A stretch of 64,000 bases of DNA from CAVQFD01 sp963724695 (GTDB lineage: Bacteria; Acidobacteriota; Vicinamibacteria; Vicinamibacterales; CAVVIG01). The stretch lies in NCBI GenBank assembly GCA_963724695.1, contig CAVRVW010000011.1, forward strand, positions 186,001 to 250,000, read 5' to 3'. Below the pieces are notes generated by a model, which was given only the letters and a program-made list of their open reading frames with translations, searched no databases and had not been told where the DNA came from. Positions 1 through 8,251 of the stretch are shown here, one piece after another (within the stretch, counting starts at the first letter, position 1; every line of letters begins with the position of its first letter). Both the position numbers and the translations under genes were made by a program.

Positions 1-674
1 TAGCGGCCGTAGCGGCCGTCCGGGCCGTATGGCTCCGTCGCCCAGTGCAGGGGTTCGCTGTAAGGGAAGATGTTGGCTTCGGTGAGCTCGTGGAAGCCGT
101 AGATCAGCAACTGGACGACGAAGACGAGCAGGAAGACCGCGGTCACCTGGAAGAAGAGAGCGAGGTTGACGCGGTGGCCGTATCGCGACCACAGCCAGGC
201 GACGAATGCCGCGACGAGCGTGCCGAGCAGGGCGCCGGTGAGCACGCCGCCGGCCTGCATCTGGACCACCGTGCTCATCAGGAGCACCGTCTCCATGCCC
301 TCGCGGGAGATCATCAGGAGCGTGAATCCGAAGACGCCGAGAAAGGCCGCCGTCCCTCCCTTCGCCGCCGAGTCGCGCAGATGCCCTTCTATCTCGCCCT
401 TGATTTTCCGCGCCGTCCGCCACATGTGCACGGTCAGCGACGCGACCGAGACCGCTGCGACAAGCGCCAGCACGCCTTCCCACAGCGCCTGATTTGCAGC
501 GCGCTGGAACAGATAGGCCGCGCCGATGCTGAGCAGAATCGATAACCCAATCCCCCAGTGGACGGCAGGAATCAGTTCTTCGCGCCCGCTCTTCCGCAGG
601 TAGGCGAGGCTGATGGCCACGATGAGAAACGCTTCCAGCCCTTCACGGAGGGTGATGACAAACGACTGCAGCAT
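1..674 (-). CDS. FTR1-family iron permease (C-terminus outside window)
   Basis: Inner-membrane iron permease of the FTR1/EfeU family, which moves iron across the membrane using paired R-E-x-x-E motifs. Both are visible: REGLE at residues 10-14 and REGME at residues 124-128, each in a hydrophobic helix. About 224 residues are present and the frame runs off the window start, so some 40-60 C-terminal residues are probably missing. The last visible part is a Gly/Tyr-rich stretch (GPDGRYGRYG), likely a periplasmic tail. The ATG at 674 opens directly into the first helix. A good promoter lies upstream. No EfeO/EfeB partner is seen on the visible side. Family assignment is firm; exact substrate (Fe2+ or Fe3+) is inferred. 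Confidence 0.9.
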   Translation of the reverse strand, partial: MLQSFVITLREGLEAFLIVAISLAYLRKSGREELIPAVHWGIGLSILLSIGAAYLFQRAANQALWEGVLALVAAVSVASLTVHMWRTARKIKGEIEGHLRDSAAKGGTAAFLGVFGFTLLMISREGMETVLLMSTVVQMQAGGVLTGALLGTLVAAFVAWLWSRYGHRVNLALFFQVTAVFLLVFVVQLLIYGFHELTEANIFPYSEPLHWATEPYGPDGRYGR

Positions 675-720
675 GGGCGTCCTGCCTAGATAAGAACGAG
701 ATCCAGTCTCAAGATTCGCC

Positions 721-749
721 AGTTTACCGCCCTAAATACGACCGGTCAA
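721..749 (-). promoter_or_regulatory. predicted sigma70-type promoter of the FTR1 permease
   Basis: Reading the minus strand, TTGACC (749-744) is followed after 17 nt by TAAACT (726-721). The start codon is 47 nt downstream of the -10. A short inverted repeat, GAGATCCAGTCTC at 698-710, sits between promoter and start and could be an operator or a leader hairpin. It does not match a Fur box by eye. The promoter is predicted from sequence only. Confidence 0.45.
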
Positions 750-836
750 GTCGGGATTTTGGGCATTTTTCGCCGGAACTTGGTAAGCTGGGCGCGGATC
801 ACAGCGCGCTCTGAACCTTTGGGAGCCTCGACCGCA

Positions 837-1758
837 ATGACCTACCGCACACGACTCGGTCTCGCCGCCGGTGCGCTCGCCCTGCTGGCGGCATTTTCGC
901 TCGACATCGGCGCCCAGCAGCCGACCTTCCGCTCGGGGACGCAGATCGTCTCGCTCTTCGTCACCGTGACCGATCTCCAGCGCCGCCTGGTGCCCGATCT
1001 GCTCCAGGACGATTTCGAAGTACTCGACAACGGCAAGCCGCAGCCGATCGTCTTCTTCGACAACCAGTCGCAGCCCATCACCGTCGTCGTCATGCTCGAC
1101 ACGAGCGGCAGCATGACCGGGGCGATCAAGTTCCTGCGCCTGGCCGCAGAGCAGTTCCTCATGCGCCTGCACCCCGAAGATCGGGGCATGGTCGGCGCCT
1201 TCAACGACAAGGTCGAGTTCGGGAGCGCGGAGTTCACGAACGATCGCGACGACCTCATCGCGGCCATGAAGGAACTGGACTACGGCAACGGGACGCGGCT
1301 GTACGACGGCGATCGCGGCGAGCCTCGAGCAGCTCGACGGAGTTTCCGGACGGCGGGTCATCCTGCTCTTCAGCGACGGCGAAGACACGTCGAGCAAGGC
1401 CGGCCAGGGATCGGTGATCGAACGGGCCAGGAACGACGAGGTCATGGTCTACTCGATCGGCTTCGAGAGCGAATACTTCAACGGCGCGCGCATGGTGCGC
1501 GGCAAGCCCGATGGGGCGATGAAGAAGATCGCGGACGAGACGGGCGGCGGCTACTTCGAGCTCGATAAGAGTGCCGACCTCGCGCCCACGTTTACCCGCG
1601 TCGCGCAGGAGCTCCACAGCCAGTACGTCGTGGGCTTCACCCCGCTGCAGCTCGACGGGAAAGTGCACAAGCTGGCGGTGAGGGTGAAGCAGACGGGTAT
1701 GACGGCGCGAGCACGCCGCAGCTATCTCGCGGATCCCGACAAGTACCAGACACAGTAG
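837..1758 (+). CDS. VWFA-related acidobacterial protein, exported (one frameshift)
   Basis: Secreted von Willebrand A-like protein of the acidobacterial VWFA-related family (TIGR03436 type); its role is unknown. The ATG at 837 begins a signal peptide ending near IGAQQ. The family N-terminal segment follows (TQIVSLFVTVTD, then DDFEVLDNGKPQ), then the VWA domain with an intact metal-binding DTSGSM. The C-terminus (SQYVVGFTPLQLDGKVHKL) is typical of the family. One extra base near 1308 (GACGGCGAT for GACGCGAT) breaks the frame between LYD and AIAASLEQLDG. Removing one G restores a complete protein of about 306 residues. It is probably a sequencing indel. Three relatives occur further along the window. 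Confidence 0.85.
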
Positions 1759-1810
1759 GAAGAGGTGTGCTGCAGGACTGAACGTCCTGCAGGCCTCGTG
1801 GCGCGCGGGC

Positions 1811-1897
1811 TCAGACGAACAACATCGCGACGATCACCGCGATCAGCATCAGACCCACTGCCTTGTCCGCCGTTCCCGAGAATGTCCAATCGTGCAT
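1811..1897 (-). CDS. candidate 28-residue single-span membrane microprotein
   Basis: A very short ORF with ATG at 1897 and TGA at 1813-1811. It encodes a polar start (MHDWTFSGTADKAVG) followed by one hydrophobic helix (LMLIAVIVAMLFV). A clear Shine-Dalgarno GGGAGG lies about 8 nt upstream, which is the main reason to believe it. It fills the gap between the VWFA gene and cyaY and is transcribed away from cyaY. I do not recognise a family. It could be chance, since hydrophobic 28-mers are not rare, but the ribosome site and complete membrane span make it worth annotating. Confidence 0.45.
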   Translation of the reverse strand: MHDWTFSGTADKAVGLMLIAVIVAMLFV

Positions 1898-1961
1898 TTT
1901 CGTCGACCTCCCTGCTACGAAGAGTTAGACGGCAACCCGCCGGCAAAGGTTTAATACCCGC

Positions 1962-2280
1962 ATGAGCCTCTCAGAACAGGAGTTCCGCGTCCGAAGCGAC
2001 GAGGCGCTCGACCTCGCCCGTCACGCACTGCTCCCCCTCGCCGACGAGGAGGGCTTCGAGGTGGAACTGCAGAACGGGGTGCTCAACCTGGTGTTCGAGG
2101 AGCCGTCGCGACACCAAGTTCGTCGTGTCGCCCAATGCTCCGGTCCGGCAGGTCTGGGTGTCCGCGATGGCGCGCAGCTACAAGCTGGCATGGGCGCCGG
2201 AGATGAGCGCCTTCGCGCTCGCAGGCGAGACGCTTCCCCGCTTGCTCGAACGCCTCACCCGCGAGTTTCTCTCACGCTAG
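1962..2280 (+). CDS. cyaY: CyaY frataxin-like iron-binding protein (one frameshift)
   Basis: Frataxin-family protein, a small cytoplasmic iron binder that tunes iron-sulfur cluster assembly. The first 50 residues hold the acidic helix (SDEALDLARHALLPLADEEG) and the first strands (FEVELQNGVLNLVFEE). After one extra base near 2110 the frame continues TKFVVSPNAPVRQVWVSA and SYKLAW, matching the frataxin pattern of a QVW core strand, and ends FLSR at 2280. The corrected length of about 105 residues equals that of E. coli CyaY. The start is the ATG at 1962. The frameshift is probably an indel error. Its position near the iron permease suggests an iron-handling neighbourhood. Recognition is by motif order, not by alignment. 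Confidence 0.8.
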
Positions 2281-2297
2281 TCGAGGAGCCGCACCCC

Positions 2298-2753
2298 ATG
2301 TCCGTGATCGAGCCAGGAAAGAAAGCCCCGTCGTTCACCCTGAAGGATCAGGATGGAAAGACCCATCGGCTCTCCGACTACGCCGGACAGCCGGTCATTC
2401 TGTACTTCTATCCGAAGGACGACACGTCAGGCTGCACGAAGGAAGCCTGCGAGTTCCGGGACCAGATCCCGCGTTTCAAGAGCGGCAAGGCCGTGGTGCT
2501 CGGCGTGAGCATCCTCGACGAGGCCAGCAAGGCAAAGTTCGCGAAGAAGTACGACCTGACATTTCCGCTGCTCGCGGACGCCGATCACGAAGTGGCGGAG
2601 AAGTACGGCGTCTGGCAGAAGCAATCGCTGTACGGCCGGTCGTTCATGGGCATCGTGCGCACGACGTACCTCATCGACGGCCACGGCAAGGTTGCGAAGC
2701 GGTGGGACAAGGTCAAGGTCGACGGACACGCGCGACGGAGGTGCTCGGCTTGA
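2298..2753 (+). CDS. bcp: Bcp-type thiol peroxidase (peroxiredoxin)
   Basis: Thioredoxin-dependent peroxide reductase of the BCP/PrxQ group, a cytoplasmic enzyme that reduces hydrogen peroxide and lipid hydroperoxides. The fold is complete: PGKKAPSFTL, the active-site YPKDDTSGCTKEAC with peroxidatic Cys46 and resolving Cys51, VVLGVSILD, then FPLLADADHEVAEKYGVW. The length of about 151 residues fits. The extreme C-terminus (DGHARRRCSA) looks off-frame; family members end in something like DGHADEVLAAL, and a small indel near 2735-2740 would give DEVLGL. The ATG at 2298 lies 17 nt after the cyaY stop, so the two may be co-transcribed. Confidence 0.93.
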   Translation: MSVIEPGKKAPSFTLKDQDGKTHRLSDYAGQPVILYFYPKDDTSGCTKEACEFRDQIPRFKSGKAVVLGVSILDEASKAKFAKKYDLTFPLLADADHEVAEKYGVWQKQSLYGRSFMGIVRTTYLIDGHGKVAKRWDKVKVDGHARRRCSA

Positions 2754-3557
2754 GCGCGTACGGACGTGGCCGCTGCGCGCAGGACGCCTCTGCCGTGCGT
2801 ACTGGCGGCTCGCAGCGAGGCTTCGCCTCCTCGGCGAGCCACGACTGGTAGATCCGCCGCGCTCTTGATGCTCACGAAGCCGCGCATCCGGTAGTGACCC
2901 AGGCCGCAGAGCTGCGAGCAGGCGACTCTCGTAGTCGCCCATCGCGGTTGGGGATGAACCAGACCGGAATGTCGAGGCCGGGCACCGCGTCCTGCTTCAC
3001 GCGCATCTCGAACAGCCCGAAGCTGTGGATGACGTCCTTGCTCGTCAAGCGGACAGGATCGGCCGGTCCACCGGCAGGTTCAGCTGGTTGATGGTCGTGA
3101 TGTCGTCCTTCCCGGCCGGGTCGGTCCGGTCGAGGCCCAGCGGGTTGTCGGCGTGCCATGAGCTTGATGTCCGTACGACCGAACTGGCCGTCGGCGCCCG
3201 GGTAGTGTGACGTTCCAGGCGAACTGCTCGCCCGACGACACGAACGACCACCGCCTCGTTCTCGGAGGGGAAGCTCCCTGACGCGAGTCGCCCATGCCGG
3301 GATCGCGTAGCACACGCAGCAGGACCATCTCGATGACGACGATGGCGATCTCGAGGCCCTTCGCGATCTTGCCCTTGGCGCCGGCATAGCTCGCCGTCGG
3401 ATTCGCGCCCTTCCGGAAGCGGAACAGCACGAACAGGAAGAATGCGCCCCACCCGACGAACAGCACGAGCATCAGCCAGTGCACGAGCACCGATCATGTG
3501 GTCGAGATCGGCGGCGTGCGTCGAGGCCTGAATCGGCATCCCGAGGTAGTTCAGCAT
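2754..3557 (-). CDS. coxB: cytochrome c oxidase subunit II (several frameshifts)
   Basis: Subunit II of an aa3-type oxidase, an inner-membrane protein that receives electrons from cytochrome c at a binuclear CuA centre. Reading across frames gives MLNYLGMPIQAS, a first helix (VLVHWLMLVLFVGWGAFF), a second (IAKGLEIAIVVIEMVLL), then periplasmic DVIHSFGLFEMRVKQDAVPG and the intact CuA site ACSQLCGLGHYRM (about 2885-2940) followed by RGFVSIKSA. At least four frameshifts separate these blocks, yet every functional motif survives, so indel errors are the best explanation. There is no fused cytochrome c domain. The 3' end is uncertain; the tail (YQSWLAEEAK, near 2850) may run a little past 2754 into convergent bcp. 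The ATG at 3557 overlaps the preceding gene. Confidence 0.85.
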
Positions 3558-3829
3558 CGAACGGTCCCCTCCTGCGGGTCGGAGCCCGGATGCGGAACGG
3601 TCGCGGCGGCGGCCTCAGCCGCGTCGACCCAGCCGGGCACGCCGGGCGAGATAGACGAATGAACGTGGCGAAACTGCCGAGCATGCCGACGACCACGCCG
3701 AGCATGGCAATCACACCCATCTTGATGGCCTGCGACAGCGGCGAATCGCTCTGTCCGAAGCAGACCGGGCAGGCGAGCGCCAGGCGCGGCACAGCCGAGT
3801 AACGCCAGGGTGGTCAGCAGGGTGCGCAT
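3551..3829 (-). CDS. small exported membrane protein with CPVC motif in the oxidase cluster (frameshifted)
   Basis: Corrected reading gives MRTLLTTLALL, then VPRLALACPVCFGQSDSP, then one hydrophobic span (MGVIAMLGVVVGMLGSF). It is therefore a tiny protein with a signal peptide, a CPVC dithiol just after the likely cleavage site and one membrane helix, about 85-90 residues. Two indels are needed. Its end (EGTVRC) overlaps the coxB start by 7 nt, so it is translated with coxB. I recognise no named family. The dithiol next to the CuA subunit gene suggests a role in copper loading or redox control of CuA, but that is inference. An alternative is a structural small subunit. Confidence 0.6.
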   Translation of the reverse strand: MRTLLTTLALLGCAAPGARLPGLLRTERFAAVAGHQDGCDCHARRGRRHARQFRHVHSSISPGVPGWVDAAEAAAATVPHPGSDPQEGTVRC

Positions 3830-3838
3830 GATGCCGGC

Positions 3839-4039
3839 CTACAGGTTCCTGGTCTTCCGCTGGAAACGGGCGCGATACATCGTCAAGCCCGCCCCCGGCC
3901 AGGATCGACAGCCAGGGCCGTCGCGAGATAACCCGCGTCCGGCTCCAGCCGGTATTGCCCGGCCGCCCACGCCGCGCATGAAGGCCGCGAGCACGACGGA
4001 CAGCACGATGAACACCAGATGGAACGCCCGGAGCGACAT
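3839..4039 (-). CDS. small single-span membrane protein in the oxidase cluster (frameshifted)
   Basis: About 66 residues: MSLRAFHLVFIVLSVVLAAF forms one membrane helix, followed by AAWAAGQYRLEPDAGYLAT and a basic C-terminus (TMYRARFQRKTRNL). Two compensating indels break the middle. The ATG at 4039 lies 1 nt after the stop of the cox4-type gene, so it is translationally coupled. No function is known to me. The position and size fit an accessory or assembly subunit of the oxidase. Confidence 0.6.
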   Translation of the reverse strand: MSLRAFHLVFIVLSVVLAAFMRGVGGRAIPAGAGRGLSRDGPGCRSWPGAGLTMYRARFQRKTRNL

Positions 4040-4040
4040 G

Positions 4041-4399
4041 TCAGTGCCCTTCGTGCCCCGCTTCGGCGGCCGCCAACGGCTGCCGGCGCGTGGATGGGCG
4101 TGCCGATGTTGTCCATCGTCGTGAACATCGGGACCGACATCAGCACGCAGGAAACCGATGACCGTCAGCAGCAGCGAGCCGTAGATCCACGGCTTCTCGT
4201 GATTCAGGTGCATGAAGACGGCCGCCACCATCGAGCCCTTGATCGTCGCGATGATGAGCGCCAGCGTCACGTTGCCGGCGATGCCCGATGTTCACGAACG
4301 AGGCCGCGACGGTGATGCCGGTGAACACCAGCAGCGTAGCGCCGATCATCAGATAGGTGCTGAATGCTGTTTCTGGACTTCGGCGGCGTCGGAGTGCAT
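4041..4399 (-). CDS. cytochrome c oxidase subunit IV-type protein (frameshifted)
   Basis: Small three-helix subunit of prokaryotic heme-copper oxidases (COX4_pro/CtaF-like). Visible blocks are MHSDAAEVQKQ, YLMIGATLLVFTGITVAASF, then LALIIATIKGSMVAAVFMHL with the hallmark FMHLNHEKPW, a third helix (GSLLLTVIGFL), MSVPMFTTMDN, and an end EAGHEGH. Three small indels interrupt it. The start is the ATG at 4399, preceded by GGGAG. The stop at 4041 abuts the next small gene. Length of about 118 residues is normal. It is probably non-catalytic and helps assembly or stability. Confidence 0.8.
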
Positions 4400-4410
4400 C
4401 AGCCGTCTCC

Positions 4411-5005
4411 CTACAGGAGGTACAGCACCGGGAACAGGAAGATCCACACCAGGTCCACGAAGTGCCAGTAGAGGCCCGTGTACTCGATGCGATTGACGAA
4501 CTGCTCCGGGTTCTTCTTCCAGAGCCCCGCGCCAGGGCCCAGGAAGTAGACCATGACGACGATGCCGCCGAGGATGTGCAGGCCGTGCAGTCCCGTCATC
4601 GTGAAGTAGATCGCGTCAGAACGTGCTGTGCCGACGGCGGCTTCGCCGTGGCGCGAGGTGCTCCCGGTACTCGAAGTACTTGTTCACGAGGAAGACGAGC
4701 GCGAGCACGACGCGTCGCGATCAGATAGAGGCGGTGCTTGCCGAAGTCGTTCAGCTTCAGCGACGCCCACGCCATCACCATCGTGACCGACGAGCGCGAT
4801 CAGGACGACGGTGTTGAACGCGCCGAGCGGCACGTTCAGCTCGCCGTGCGGCCACTCGACGGGCGAGCCCGTGCGCAGGATGATGTAGGTCGAGAACAGC
4901 GCGCCGAAGAGCATGACTTCGGAGGCCAGGAACAGCCAGATCCCGAGCTTGCCGTTGGTCAAGCCCGGTGTCGGGCCGCTCGTCGACGATGTAGGGAATA
5001 TCCAT
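4411..5005 (-). CDS. coxC: cytochrome c oxidase subunit III, short form (frameshifted)
   Basis: Subunit III of the oxidase, a five-helix non-catalytic subunit. It opens MDIPYIVDERPDTGLTNGK and continues LGIWLFLASEVMLFGALFST, VNKYFEYREHL (split over two frames), then FTMTGLHGLHILGGIVVM and ends TGLYWHFVDLVWIFLF. The glutamate in SEVMLF and the final YWHFVDLVW are family signatures. Two indels lie between about 4590 and 4800. About 197 residues, the short form also seen in quinol oxidases and many aa3 enzymes. The ATG at 5005 is 3 nt after the coxA stop. Confidence 0.88.
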
Positions 5006-5008
5006 GAT

Positions 5009-6797
5009 CTACGCGCGCTCCGGCTCGAACTGCGGCGATGAAGTCCTTCGCGGCGCCGGGCACGCTGTACTCGTACGGACCGCGATAGACGACGGGCTCG
5101 GTCAGGAAGTTGCCGTGTCCGGGCGGCGAGGGCGCCGACCACTCGAGCGTCGTCGCATCCCACGGGTTCGTCGCTCGACCTTCTGGCCACTTGAACATGC
5201 TCCAGAAGAAGTTGATGATGAACGGAATCTGGAAGAGCGACATCGTCCAGGCGGCCATGCCGATCGACGATGTTCCACTTGAGCAGGCCGGCGTTGTGCG
5301 CGTACTGCGCGCCGCCGTCGTACAGCCGGCGGTTCATGCCGCCGAGGCCCTGGATGAACATCGGCATGAAGACGAGGTTCATGCAGATGAACGACCCGCA
5401 GAAGTGAATCTTGCCGAGCATCTCGTTCATCTTCCGGCCGGTCGCTTTCGGGAACCAGTAGTAGATGCCCGCGAAGAGCGCGAAGATCGTGCCGGGCGCG
5501 ACGACGTAGTGGAAGTGGCCGATGACGTAGTAGGTGTCGTGCAGGTGGATGTCGGTCGGCGCCAGCCCGAGCGGCAGGCCGGTCAGGCCGCCGATGCCGA
5601 ACATCGGCAGGAACGCCAGCGCGAAGAGCATCGGCGTCGTGAACCGGATCGACGCGCCCCAGAGCGACAGCAGCAGCGCCGTCAGGATGATGACCGACGG
5701 GATCGAGATGATCATCGTCGTCGTCTGGAAGAACGCGCTCATCGTCGTGCCCATGCCGGTCATGAACATGTGGTGCGCCCACACGATGAACGACATGAAG
5801 CCGAGGAAGATCACCGAGTAGACCAGCGCCCGGTAGCCCCAGAGCGGCTTCCGGGTGTTGTTCGCGATGACCTCGGCGACGATGCCCATCGCCGGCAGGA
5901 TCAGCACGTACACCTCGGGGTGCGCGAGGAACCAGAAGAGGTGCTGCCAGAGGAGCGGGTTGCCGCCGCCGGCAATCTGCGAGCGGCTGGCCGCTGACCA
6001 CGAGACCGCTCGGCATGAAGAAGCTGGTGCCGGCCAGCCGGTCCATCAGCTGCAGCACGCCCGCCGCTTCGAGCGGCGGGAACGCGAGCAGCAGCAGGAA
6101 CGCCGTCACGAGCTGCGCCCAGACGAAGAACGGCAGGCGCATCCAGGTCAGGCCCTTCGCGCGCAGCTGCACGATGGTGACGATGAAGTTGACCGAGCCG
6201 AGGAGCGACGAGGTGATCAGGAAGACCATGCCGATGAGCCACATCGTCTGGCCGGGCGCGATGACCGCCAGCGGCGGATAGGACGTCCAGCCGGACTGGG
6301 CGGCGCCGCCCGGCACGAAGAAGCTGGCCAGCATGAGCACGCCGCCGCAGAAGTACACCCAGTAGCTCATCATGTTGAGCTTGGGGAACGCCATGTCGGG
6401 CGCGCCGATCTGCAGCGGCATGACGATAGTTGCCGAAGCCGCCGACGGCGAGCGGCACGACGCCGAGGAACACCATGATGGTGCCGTGCATGGCGCCGAG
6501 CTGGTTGTAGAACTCGGGCAGCATGATGCCGCCGGGCGCGCGCGTGACGCCGAGCAGGCCGCCGATGAGCGGGATCGGGGCGCCCGGATAGGCCAGCTGC
6601 CAGCGCATGATCATCATCAGGGAGAAGCCGAAGAGCAGGAACAGCAGGCCGGTGATGGCGTACTGAATGCCGATGACCTTGTGGTCGACCGAGAAGATGT
6701 ATTTCCGCCAGAAGCCGAGCTCTTCATGGGCGTGCTCGTGCCCATGCGCATGGCCGTGCCCGTGCGCCGGTGTCCCGAAGGTCGCCACCTTGTCCAA
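5009..6797 (-). CDS. coxA: cytochrome c oxidase subunit I (several frameshifts)
   Basis: Catalytic subunit of an aa3-type heme-copper oxidase, reducing oxygen to water and pumping protons. Ligands are all visible: LGAMHGTIM (heme a), HPEVYVLILP (CuB histidine with cross-linked Tyr), WAHHMFMTGM (two CuB histidines) and HFHYVV (hemes a3 and a). The N-terminus is unusual, a run of His and Gly (HGHAHGHEHAHEELGF) before the first helix. At least four indels split it, but the blocks join without loss. The start is a TTG at 6797, chosen because a strong GGAAGGAG lies 9 nt upstream. The stop (QFEPERA) is at 5009. First gene of the cluster. Confidence 0.92.
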
Positions 6798-6847
6798 CGC
6801 CGACTCCTTCCCGCAGGGTAGTGCGAATCGCTTCGGATGTGATGGCG

Positions 6848-6876
6848 ATTGTATGCAGAAGGCACAAGCGGCGCAA
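6848..6876 (-). promoter_or_regulatory. predicted promoter of the cox cluster
   Basis: On the minus strand TTGCGC (6876-6871) and TACAAT (6853-6848) are 17 nt apart, about 50 nt before the coxA TTG. This is the best sigma70-like match in the intergenic region; prediction only. Confidence 0.4.
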
Positions 6877-6884
6877 GGTGCGTA

Positions 6885-6938
6885 AGATCGGGGAACAGGG
6901 AACAGGGAACAGGGATCGGGGATCGGGGATCGGGATCT
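6885..6938. repeat. intergenic word repeat (GGGAACA / GGGGATC)
   Basis: Three copies of GGGAACA run straight into three or four copies of GGGGATC. The words are imperfect and occur only between genes. A near-identical vocabulary recurs at 44336-44388. One of about fourteen such loci in the window. Confidence 0.75.
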
Positions 6939-6939
6939 G

Positions 6940-8154
6940 ATGATTGAGGGCTTTCGGCGCAGGCTGACCGCGGCGGCCTGCTTGGGTGCTGGCGATGGCG
7001 GTCGGGCTGCCGCTCGCGGCCTCGGCCAACGAGCGGTCGGTGGCGCTGCGGATCGAGGGCTCCAGGCAGCTCTTCAACCTGGATCGCGATCAGGCCGTCG
7101 AGACCTTCCGCGCGGCGATTGCGGCCGACCCGAAGGATCCGGACGCTTATCGGGCGCTGGCGTCGGCGCTGTGGATGAGCATCACCATGCGCCGGGGCGC
7201 GATGACAGTGGACAACTACCTCGGCCGCGTCTCCCAGCAGAACGTCAAGACGGTCCCGCCACCTGCCGAGATCGCGAAGGAATTCCACGAGGCGGTCAAC
7301 AAGGCGATCGAGCTGGGGCGCGCCCAGGTCCTTGCGGCGCCGAAGAGTGCGCAGGCTCGTTATCAGCTGGGCGCCGCCGTGGCGCTCCGAGCCTCGTATA
7401 CCGCGACCGTGGACGGGAGCGTGCGGGCGGCGTTCGGCTCTGCACGCGGAGGCCTTCGACGAGCACGAACACGCGATGCGGCTCGATCCGTCGCGTCACG
7501 ATGCGGGCCTCGTGGTCGGGACCTACCGGTACCTCGTGGCATCGCTGTCCATGCCGGTGCGGCTGGTGGCCTACGTGGCCGGCTTCGGCGGCGACGGCGC
7601 GAAGGGGCTTCGGCTGGTCGAAGCCGCGGCCGCCTATGGCGGCGACAACCAGACCGATGCCAGGCTCGCGCTCGTGCTGCTGTACAACCGCGAGGAACGG
7701 TACGTGGACGCCATGGCGCAGCTCGCCATCCTGCGGACTCAATACCCGAGGAGCCGGCTGTTCTGGCTGGAGGGAGGCGCCACGGCGCTCAGAGCCGGCC
7801 GCGCCGAGGAAGCCGACCGCCTGCTCACCGAGGGCCTCACGCGCCTCGCGACCGACACCCGGACCAGAGATGTACGGCGAGGAGGCGCTCTGGCACCTGA
7901 ACCGCGGTTCGGCCCGCGCGGCGCTTCGTCGTGACACGGAGGCCGAATCCGATCTGCAGAAGGCCCTGACCCTCGAGGGACCGTCAGTGGATCAAGGGCC
8001 GGGCGCACCTGGAGCTCGGGAAGATCGCCGCCCGAGCCGGCAACCGTCAGAAGGCGGAGGCAGAGTATCGAGCCGCCATCCCGCTCCTCGACACCGATCA
8101 AGACGGCCCCTCTGCCGAGGAGGCGCGCACGGCTCCTGCGGTCAGCTTCGCTGA
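6940..8154 (+). CDS. exported TPR-like protein (frameshifted)
   Basis: Probable periplasmic protein with tetratricopeptide-like helices. The ATG at 6940 starts a signal peptide broken by one indel (MIEGFRRRLTAAACLG, then LAMAVGLPLAASANE). TPR-like units follow: RDQAVETFRAAIAADPKDPD, then EHAMRLDPSRHDAGLVVG, ERYVDAMAQLAILRTQYPRS, RAEEADRLLTEGLTRLA and QKAEAEYRAAIPLL. Three further indels separate the segments, and the last block ends somewhere between 8135 and 8230. About 400 residues if repaired. No enzyme motif is seen. It starts 140 nt from coxA, divergently, so any link to the oxidase is speculative. Confidence 0.7.
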   Translation: MIEGFRRRLTAAACLGAGDGGRAAARGLGQRAVGGAADRGLQAALQPGSRSGRRDLPRGDCGRPEGSGRLSGAGVGAVDEHHHAPGRDDSGQLPRPRLPAERQDGPATCRDREGIPRGGQQGDRAGARPGPCGAEECAGSLSAGRRRGAPSLVYRDRGRERAGGVRLCTRRPSTSTNTRCGSIRRVTMRASWSGPTGTSWHRCPCRCGWWPTWPASAATARRGFGWSKPRPPMAATTRPMPGSRSCCCTTARNGTWTPWRSSPSCGLNTRGAGCSGWREAPRRSEPAAPRKPTACSPRASRASRPTPGPEMYGEEALWHLNRGSARAALRRDTEAESDLQKALTLEGPSVDQGPGAPGAREDRRPSRQPSEGGGRVSSRHPAPRHRSRRPLCRGGAHGSCGQLR

Positions 8155-8157
8155 CAA

Positions 8158-8250
8158 GCGGGCTTCAGGCTTCGGACTTCAGGCTTCGGGCTTCGGGCTT
8201 CGGGCTATCGGCTTCGTGATCAATTCCTAATTCCCAATTCTCAATTTCGT
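8158..8250. repeat. intergenic word repeat (GGCTTC, then AATTCCCAATT)
   Basis: Six or seven degenerate copies of a GGCTTCGG/GGCTTCAG word, then an AT-rich AATTCCTAATTCCCAATTCT run. It marks the convergent end of the TPR gene and the MscS gene and may act as a transcription barrier. Confidence 0.7.
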
Positions 8251-8251
8251 T

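Noticed and set aside
698..710. Fur box upstream of the iron permease
   Set aside because: The inverted repeat GAGATCCAGTCTC does not resemble the GATAATGATAATCATTATC pattern closely enough.
3479..3802. Plus-strand ORFs across the small oxidase genes
   Set aside because: They are complementary to motif-bearing minus-strand genes and have Arg-rich shadow composition.
2754..6797. Reading the oxidase cluster as a set of pseudogenes
   Set aside because: All metal ligands and junction overlaps survive, indels often compensate, and flanking genes show the same error type, so sequence error is more likely.
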